Of a stretch of DNA of 64,000 bases, positions 59,476-64,000 are shown piece after piece. The DNA is taken from the NCBI RefSeq assembly GCF_000258515.1, contig NZ_AJLF01000001.1:558001-622000 (forward strand). The letters run 5' to 3'. The position numbers and the translations under genes are program-made. Position 1 is the first letter of the stretch; each line of letters opens with the position of its first letter. This stretch comes from Thermococcus zilligii AN1 (GTDB lineage: Archaea; Methanobacteriota_B; Thermococci; Thermococcales; Thermococcaceae). The notes beneath the pieces were generated by a model. It saw nothing but the letters and a program-made list of their open reading frames with translations, did not search any database and was not told the DNA's origin.

Positions 59476-59851
59476 ATTCCTTCTCAACCCTCACCCTTGC
59501 ACCTTTGACGTAAGCAAACTTGACTACCCTGTACTCCCCCGGAGTGAGCTCAACCGGGATCCTCTGCTCAAAGGTTTCACCCGGTATGAGGACGATTCTC
59601 TTTTCCAGAAAGACGAGGCCCAGGTTAAGCTTTTTCCAGAAGCCTGCGTACTCGTAAAGCTCAACTTCGTTCGTTATCTCGACTTTGGCCAGGTTGGGGT
59701 TGCTTATTCGGAGAACTATCTCACCTTTCCTGGGGATGACCTCTATTTCAAGCTCAACCTGAGGAGGGGATCCGTAGGGGATCACGCCGGCCCTGTCTTC
59801 ATCGGGCACCTTTACGATCTTCATATATGGCCCTTTCCTGTAAGTTGCCAT
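59462..59851 (-). CDS. beta-sandwich protein of unknown function
   Basis: A 129-residue protein made of alternating strands: PPQVELEIEVIPRKGEIVLR, ISNPNLAKVEITNEVELYEY, VFLEKRIVLIPGETFEQRIP and VELTPGEYRVVKFAYVKGAR. This resembles an immunoglobulin-like or BsuPI-type domain with a 'TPGEY' turn. No signal peptide is seen, so it is probably cytoplasmic. Start ATG 59851 or ATG 59824 (preceded by AGGAAAGGG). It converges with the xpd gene. Confidence 0.6.
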   Translation of the reverse strand: MATYRKGPYMKIVKVPDEDRAGVIPYGSPPQVELEIEVIPRKGEIVLRISNPNLAKVEITNEVELYEYAGFWKKLNLGLVFLEKRIVLIPGETFEQRIPVELTPGEYRVVKFAYVKGARVRVEKEFTLR

Positions 59852-59915
59852 AAATGTTTCGCTGTGCCTCGGGGAGCGAAAGCGGGTTCACAGCTCGCCG
59901 CAGGTGGAGTAGGGC

Positions 59916-60338
59916 TCACTCCCCCGGGAGTTCCTGGCAGGGGCAGAGCATTACCAGGACTTCTCTATGCCTCGGTCCGTCCAGTTCCACAAAAAGGATC
60001 CTCTGCCAGGTTCCCAGCAAAAGCTTACCCCCGTCCACTGGAATAACCAGCTCGGAGTTGAGGAAGAGACCTGCCCTGAGGTGGGAGTGGGCGTTGCTGT
60101 CTATCCTGTCGTGGAGGTAGCCCTTTCCCTCCGGTATCAGCTCTTTCATCTTTGACTTGAAATCCTGTAGAAGGCCTTCCTCAGGCTCGTTTATCATCAG
60201 CCCGGTGGTAGTGTGCTTCGTGAACACCAGCGCTATGCCGTGCTTCATTTTTCCTTCCCGGATTTTCCGCTGAACCTCATCAGTTATGTCGACTATCTGG
60301 AACCTCTCCCCCGTGGGAACCTCTATCGTGAAAATCAA
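59916..60338 (-). CDS. YjbQ/UPF0047 family protein
   Basis: A 140-residue YjbQ-family protein. The typical segments are all present: FTIEVPTGERFQIVDITDEV, IALVFTKHTTTGLMINEPEE, HDRIDSNAHSHLRAGLFLNS and GTWQRILFVELDGPRHREVL. The His and Asp in these motifs line the active-site pocket. Some members have low thiamin-phosphate synthase activity, but the physiological role is open. Start TTG 60338 follows GAGGTGGG. The gene follows a helical protein of unknown function within 16 bases. Confidence 0.88.
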   Translation of the reverse strand: MIFTIEVPTGERFQIVDITDEVQRKIREGKMKHGIALVFTKHTTTGLMINEPEEGLLQDFKSKMKELIPEGKGYLHDRIDSNAHSHLRAGLFLNSELVIPVDGGKLLLGTWQRILFVELDGPRHREVLVMLCPCQELPGE

Positions 60339-60353
60339 CCCTCCCACCTCGCC

Positions 60354-60650
60354 TCAGAGTGTTTTGAGCAGTTCTTCGAGGACTTCCCTTGAGGTCTTAA
60401 CATCATCCTGAACCAGATACCTCAGAATAACGGCCAGCTCATAGGCCCTGAGTAACCTCTCGTAGTCCCGCTTCGAGGTCTTTGAGAGAACCTCCTTCCT
60501 GAGAGTGGAGTATATCTCCCCAACGGCGTCTCTAAAGAGGACTTCCTCTTCGATGAGCTTTCCCTCAAGCAGTGCCTCTGTAAGGTCCCGCACGTAGTCC
60601 AGAGGGTCGCCCTCATGCCTTCTTCCCATTAAGCCCCTTAGCCGTTCCAT
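60354..60650 (-). CDS. small helical protein of unknown function
   Basis: A 98-residue all-helical, charged protein: PLDYVRDLTEALLEGKLIEE, LFRDAVGEIYSTLRKEVLSK, DYERLLRAYELAVILRYLVQ and SREVLEELLKTL. I recognise no family. ATG 60650 has AGGTGGTCACC upstream. It overlaps the larger helical-repeat gene by 38 bases and precedes the YjbQ-like gene by 15, so all three form one transcription unit. Confidence 0.55.
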   Translation of the reverse strand: MERLRGLMGRRHEGDPLDYVRDLTEALLEGKLIEEEVLFRDAVGEIYSTLRKEVLSKTSKRDYERLLRAYELAVILRYLVQDDVKTSREVLEELLKTL

Positions 60651-61911
60651 TGGTGACCACCTTTTTCTCTATCTCAACGTCCGTTGCGCTGAGAAGCAGC
60701 TCGGCCATGAGAATCGAGGAAAACCTCACGTCCCTGACCTCCAGGGCAACGTCTATTGCCCTTGAGATGTCCCCGAGCTTCAAAAGACTGTGGGCTATAT
60801 CCGCCAGGGCTATTGAACGGAGGCGTTCGCTCCTTATCCTCCCGGCAACCCTTATGGCCCCTTCGACATCACCGCGGATGAGGGAGTACCTTACTATCTT
60901 CACCATTACTTCCTCGTTTTCAGTACGCTCCCAGATGGCCCTTACTACCTCCCAGTCGCCCCTCTCTGGATTCTCCAGGAACCTGTTCATAACTGCCTTC
61001 CCAACCGCGGCAGCTTCCCTGTCGTTCAGGGCACGAATAAGGTCCGCCAGGTGCTTTGAGGAAACATCAAGAAGCCTGAGGGAAGCTTCGACCAAAAGCT
61101 CTTCCCCATCAAGCTTTCTCATGAGATCAGCGGCTTCGTGGGACTCCCCGGCAAGGGCGAAGGCTATGGTCAGCTCAATCTTGAAAGCCTCTCCAAACTT
61201 TTCAACGAGCTCCTTTGCCAGCTCCTTTAGCGGTATCACGTACCTCTCCAAAACTCCGTACTCTTTCAGGAAGAACAGGGCCTCCTTAAAGGCGTGCTTT
61301 GCCCACTCCCTGAGTTCGATCTCCTTTATGACGTTTATCCCGTTTTCGTAGCTCCCCATGATGAAGTAGGACTTCATTATCTCGATTAAGGCCTTTGAAC
61401 GGGAGGGCTCGGAGTGTATCATCTCAAGAGCCATTTTGCTCTTCCTGATTCTGTAGGCCACTTTTACTTTTTCCAGCCCTATTAGAGCTGTATTTCTGCG
61501 GATTACCTGGAGCAGGACCGTATCCCTCAACTCCCCGGACTTTATCTCGCCGGCGTAGTATATGGCCTCGCTTATCTCCTCGAGACCGAGCATATACCTG
61601 GCCGCCAGAGCCATTAGCTCATCCCTGACTGGAGCGGGCAAACTTTTGGAGTCCTCGACGACGCGCTGATAAACTTTCTTTGACGTCCTCAGGCCGGATC
61701 TTGCCATTGAATATCCGATTGAAAGAAGGGCCCTCATGAGCCTTACCGGGTCTTCTATCTTCTTTGACGCCTCAATGGCCCTGATAAAAACGGACTTAAA
61801 CCTCGTATCATTGATTTTAGCCAGCCTTTCGGCGATTTTTGCGTAGGTGGTTGCCCTCAGATAGGGGTCGGGGATAGCCTCAACGGTTTCAACGATTTCA
61901 TCTATTACCAT
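60613..61911 (-). CDS. TPR/HEAT-like helical-repeat protein
   Basis: A 432-residue protein of repeated paired helices, about 30-40 residues each. Repeats are easiest to see in PDPYLRATTYAKIAERLAKI, EDPVRLMRALLSIGYSMARS and near the end RSERLRSIALADIAHSLLKL plus DVRFSSILMAELLLSATD. The R-x-x-A-L/I-x-x-I pattern recurs at the helix ends. Such solenoids bind proteins, but the partner is unknown. It is the first gene of a three-gene operon. No signal peptide or membrane helix is seen. Confidence 0.6.
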   Translation of the reverse strand: MVIDEIVETVEAIPDPYLRATTYAKIAERLAKINDTRFKSVFIRAIEASKKIEDPVRLMRALLSIGYSMARSGLRTSKKVYQRVVEDSKSLPAPVRDELMALAARYMLGLEEISEAIYYAGEIKSGELRDTVLLQVIRRNTALIGLEKVKVAYRIRKSKMALEMIHSEPSRSKALIEIMKSYFIMGSYENGINVIKEIELREWAKHAFKEALFFLKEYGVLERYVIPLKELAKELVEKFGEAFKIELTIAFALAGESHEAADLMRKLDGEELLVEASLRLLDVSSKHLADLIRALNDREAAAVGKAVMNRFLENPERGDWEVVRAIWERTENEEVMVKIVRYSLIRGDVEGAIRVAGRIRSERLRSIALADIAHSLLKLGDISRAIDVALEVRDVRFSSILMAELLLSATDVEIEKKVVTNGTAKGLNGKKA

Positions 61912-61971
61912 CAGCGACGCCCCCTGAATCTTATTTCGAAGTTAGGGTTCTTAATATTATCGGCCCAAAAG

Positions 61972-61980
61972 CTTTTAAAA
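61972..61980 (+). promoter_or_regulatory. TATA box of Trm11-like gene (leaderless)
   Basis: CTTTTAAAA is centred about 26 bases before ATG 62001; no ribosome binding site is found, so the mRNA should be leaderless. Confidence 0.5.
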
Positions 61981-62000
61981 GCCTGAGTAAAGCTTTTTCT

Positions 62001-63101
62001 ATGCACGCAGTAATCCTTGGCAAAAATCCAGCCCTCAGTGAGGCTGAGTTTTATTCTTTTGGCAGGAGGTTCGACCTTAAAGTTAGGCCGCTTGAATCCA
62101 ACCGTAACTGGGTGTTGTTTGATGCTTCCCCACAGGTTGAGAGGTACTTCAACTGGCTCGGCGGCTCCCTCAAGCTCGTGAGAATAATCGGTGAGGGCGA
62201 AGATGCTATTAAAGACCTCGAATACTCAAAACTCTTCACGGTAAGCCTCTACGGGAAGAGCGACTGGAAGCTCTGGAGGAAGCTGGGGAGCGAGATAAAG
62301 AGGCACTTCAGGGAGGAAGGGCCGGCCAAGTTCTTCAAGCCTGCTGAAGTTTATTCAATGCCTGCAGAACTCATCCTGAAGGGCTTTCCTGAGGTTAAAG
62401 ACTTCGTCTTCCTCTTTAGGGGGGACGGGAGCTTCCTCGTCGGCGAGACGGTTAAAGTAATCGACCCGTTCGAACTGAAGAAGCTCGACGTCGGGAGGCC
62501 GGTTCAGAAGCCAATCCTCTCAATCCCCCCGAGGCTCGCGAGGATAATGGTGAACCTCTCCGAGGTCAGAAAAGGCAGCTTCCTTGACCCCTTCTGCGGG
62601 ATTGGAACGGTGGTTCAGGAGTTCGTTCTTCAGGGCCTGGACGCCTACGGCAGCGACAGGGACGAGGGGCAGATAGGGGCGGCAAAGCAGAACCTCTCCT
62701 GGCTCAGGGAGGAGTTCAGGCTCAAGAATTCGGCCCATTTAGAGGTCTGCGACGCGAGGAAGCTCAAGAGGTGCTTCCGGCAGCGCTTTGACGCCATAGT
62801 GACGGAACCCTATCTCGGGAAGCCCCTGCGGAGAAATCCGGACAGGGAAGAGGCAATTAAACTTGCCAACGAGCTTGACCGGTTTTATTACCAGGTCTTC
62901 GAGAGCTTTGCGGATGTTTTGAAGAGGAACGGAAAAGTCGTCTTCGTTTTCCCGGCCTACAGGCTGAGCGGTGGGGGAGTGTACAGAAAAGAGAGGAAGT
63001 GGCTCGAAAAGCTCGGCTTCGAGGTTTTGGCGAAGTACACGGATTACGAGGAGAGACACCGCTTAATCAGGGACATCCACGTGCTGAAGTACGGGGGTTG
63101 A
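62001..63101 (+). CDS. Trm11-like tRNA guanosine N2-methyltransferase
   Basis: A 366-residue SAM methyltransferase with a THUMP-type N-terminal part (residues 1-160) and a Rossmann C-terminal domain. The latter has PILSIPPRLARIMVNLSEVR, motif I LDPFCGIGTVVQEFVLQG (about residue 198), AYGSDRDEGQIGAAKQNL and the catalytic motif IVTEPYLGKPLRR (TEPY where other enzymes have DPPY). This matches the COG1041/Trm-G10 group that methylates guanine 10 of tRNA. The TEPYLG form may mark a distinct subgroup. ATG 62001 is set by the TATA box. Confidence 0.82.
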   Translation: MHAVILGKNPALSEAEFYSFGRRFDLKVRPLESNRNWVLFDASPQVERYFNWLGGSLKLVRIIGEGEDAIKDLEYSKLFTVSLYGKSDWKLWRKLGSEIKRHFREEGPAKFFKPAEVYSMPAELILKGFPEVKDFVFLFRGDGSFLVGETVKVIDPFELKKLDVGRPVQKPILSIPPRLARIMVNLSEVRKGSFLDPFCGIGTVVQEFVLQGLDAYGSDRDEGQIGAAKQNLSWLREEFRLKNSAHLEVCDARKLKRCFRQRFDAIVTEPYLGKPLRRNPDREEAIKLANELDRFYYQVFESFADVLKRNGKVVFVFPAYRLSGGGVYRKERKWLEKLGFEVLAKYTDYEERHRLIRDIHVLKYGG

Positions 63102-63398
63102 CCGTTTCAGCGTCAAAGTTATTCGCGGGTGATATGGCGGTGAAAGTTCCACAACGGTGGACGAGAAGATTGCTGATCCATCGAACTCGGACGGAAGGCA
63201 AGGAAGGGAGCGAGTACTCTGAGGAAAATATCCTCTCGGGTGGCTAACACTGACCAATGAGTCGAGGGCATTCTCAGCCTGCTGGCGTCGCGCTCCGGCT
63301 TTGGGAAGGCAGGATTATCCCCCTTACTATCATACCGCCGGCCCGCTTTCCACCTAAAGGTTTAAAAGGAATAACTCCCCAGAATTTCCGGTGGTGCA
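63102..63398 (+). other. 297-base intergenic region
   Basis: I see no gene here. A small inverted repeat GAGGA-AAATA-TCCTC lies near 63220. GTGATAT near 63129 and CTGA near 63173 resemble C/D boxes, but spacing and box C are wrong. The TATA box TTTAAAAG (63361-63368) serves the next gene, with GGTGGTGC before its ATG. Confidence 0.35.
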
Positions 63399-63839
63399 AT
63401 GGCCCTCTACGAGGAGAAGGTCTCGAGCAGGGGCTTCAGGATTTTTCTGCTTATCTTAGCGCTCCCGGTGCTCTTTGGCCTCTATGCAGCTTATATGGCC
63501 GGTGAGGGCTTTGGGTTCATGCTCATCACAGCGCTTCTCGTTGTGCTCGTATTAGTGGATGCTATGGAGATAAGGATCGAGATAGACGAGAGAAGGGTAA
63601 GTATACGGGGGTTACTCGGGCTTCCTCTCACCCGAAAGACGGTCGAGATAGGGAACATCGCGAGCTTCTCCGTTACAGAGGGCTGGATGAGCTGCTCCGG
63701 AGCAATTCACTTCAATCTCCCGGCCAAGGGCTGTGTAATGCTGAGGCAGAAAAAGGGCTGGACGGTTTCTTTCACGACGAACCATCCTGAGGAAGTTGCC
63801 CGGGTTCTGGCGATGCTCGGCGTCCCACGAGAACCTTAG
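63399..63839 (+). CDS. membrane protein of unknown function, PH-like C-terminal domain
   Basis: A 146-residue protein with two transmembrane helices at the N-terminus (RIFLLILALPVLFGLYAAYM and FGFMLITALLVVLVLVDAM) and a beta-rich tail (IRIEIDERRVSIRGLLGLPL, then KTVEIGNIASFSVTEGWMSC and GWTVSFTTNHPEEVARVLAM). The order, two helices then an 'i...d..gv.ir.....' sandwich, resembles PH-like bacterial membrane domains, but I would not name a family. ATG 63399 follows GGTGGTGC. Confidence 0.6.
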   Translation: MALYEEKVSSRGFRIFLLILALPVLFGLYAAYMAGEGFGFMLITALLVVLVLVDAMEIRIEIDERRVSIRGLLGLPLTRKTVEIGNIASFSVTEGWMSCSGAIHFNLPAKGCVMLRQKKGWTVSFTTNHPEEVARVLAMLGVPREP

Positions 63840-63897
63840 TCCCCTTCGCCTCTACTACCACTACCCTCTCCCCTCTTTTTCCGCGTGATGGGGTTCC

Positions 63898-64000
63898 TCA
63901 TTCCCCACCACCGAGCCATCTCCAGTAGGGATTCAGCTCGATGATGCTCCACCACTTCTTGAGCTCCCTCCTGGCTTCCCTGTAACCGGGGTAGAATCGC
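63898..64000 (-). CDS. C-terminal end of a gene running in from the right
   Basis: On the minus strand the frame is open from the window edge to TGA 63900-63898 and encodes RFYPGYREARRELKKWWSII and then ELNPYWRWLGGGE. It is rich in Trp and Arg. The start is outside the window, so no function can be assigned. The stop lies 58 bases after the end of the convergent membrane-protein gene. Confidence 0.6.
   Translation of the reverse strand, partial: RFYPGYREARRELKKWWSIIELNPYWRWLGGGE

Noticed and set aside
59863-59915. Hairpin TTTCGCT/AGCGAAA between two minus-strand genes as a guide RNA
   Set aside because: It lacks ACA or C/D boxes in the right place and offers several competing foldings; it may be a chance structure or part of a leader.
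63129-63176. Possible C/D sRNA (GTGATAT ... CTGA)
   Set aside because: Box C has two wrong bases, the inner distance is 37 instead of about 40, and no D'/C' pair fits.

Overview
The window is from a hyperthermophilic euryarchaeon of the order Thermococcales, most likely a Thermococcus. Several independent markers agree. There is a three-subunit RPA operon (rpa41-rpa14-rpa32), GatD/GatE, TiaS, ABCE1, an H/ACA guide RNA, C/D guide RNAs, ribosomal protein L41e and a DUF1931 histone-fold protein. There are also a class III signal-peptide pilin beside its A24 peptidase and a secreted protein with a CGP-CTERM tail, which is a Thermococcales sorting signal. Promoters are archaeal (TATA boxes about 26 nt before the start point). 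Some genes are leaderless and others have strong GGAGGTG-type ribosome binding sites. Genes are dense, many overlap by 1-30 nt, and no rRNA, IS element, CRISPR array or prophage is visible.

Layout. 1-8.4 kb: GT-C membrane protein, RNase III-like protein, paired ASCH proteins, pilin plus EppA-type peptidase, a C/D sRNA, a HAD phosphatase, then a KaiC-like ATPase / unknown / M28 peptidase operon. 8.4-16.3 kb: a two-hairpin H/ACA RNA, Lrp regulator, DRG-type GTPase, a two-subunit dye-linked amino-acid/proline dehydrogenase, MFS transporter, methyltransferase, nitrilase. 16.3-20.3 kb: L41e, a phosphoesterase, and a five-gene minus-strand operon (translin, endonuclease V, riboflavin kinase, membrane protein, PRC-barrel). 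20.4-30.8 kb: gatDE, a GT2 enzyme, a frameshifted cysteine synthase, tRNA-Leu(UAG), EngB, an HTH regulator, Clp1/Grc3-type polynucleotide kinase and DGGGP synthase for archaeal lipids. 30.8-41.5 kb: RPA operon, ScpB, CGP-CTERM thioredoxin, TIM-barrel isomerase, FtsY, a C/D sRNA, an MFS transporter with an internal deletion, Lhr helicase, DUF1931 histone-fold protein. 41.6-64 kb: the cyclic 2,3-diphosphoglycerate pathway pair, a tandem phosphoesterase, CBS protein, class II amidotransferase, an orphan nuclease coupled to a JAMM protease, ABCE1, TiaS, NSUN-type RNA methyltransferase, CTP synthase, XPD helicase and a Trm11-type tRNA methyltransferase.

Functionally the window is dominated by information processing: replication and repair (RPA, XPD, Lhr, EndoV, ScpB), tRNA and rRNA maturation (TiaS, GatDE, Trm11-like, NSUN-like, guide RNAs), translation (ABCE1, L41e, DRG, EngB) and protein targeting (FtsY, EppA). 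Metabolic genes cover pyrimidine (PyrG), flavin (RibK), cysteine, archaeal lipid (DGGGP synthase) and cDPG synthesis.

The least expected content is in the RNA genes and in damaged genes. The RNA set is one H/ACA RNA with a guide pocket that fits the 23S rRNA peptidyl-transferase centre, one strong C/D sRNA whose two guides fit 23S domain II, one C/D sRNA fused to a GC-rich hairpin, and one further C/D candidate. The damaged genes are a one-base frameshift in cysteine synthase, an internal deletion in an MFS transporter, and a decayed membrane-protein fragment behind tiaS. Target matches for guide RNAs rest on remembered rRNA consensus, not on a search.
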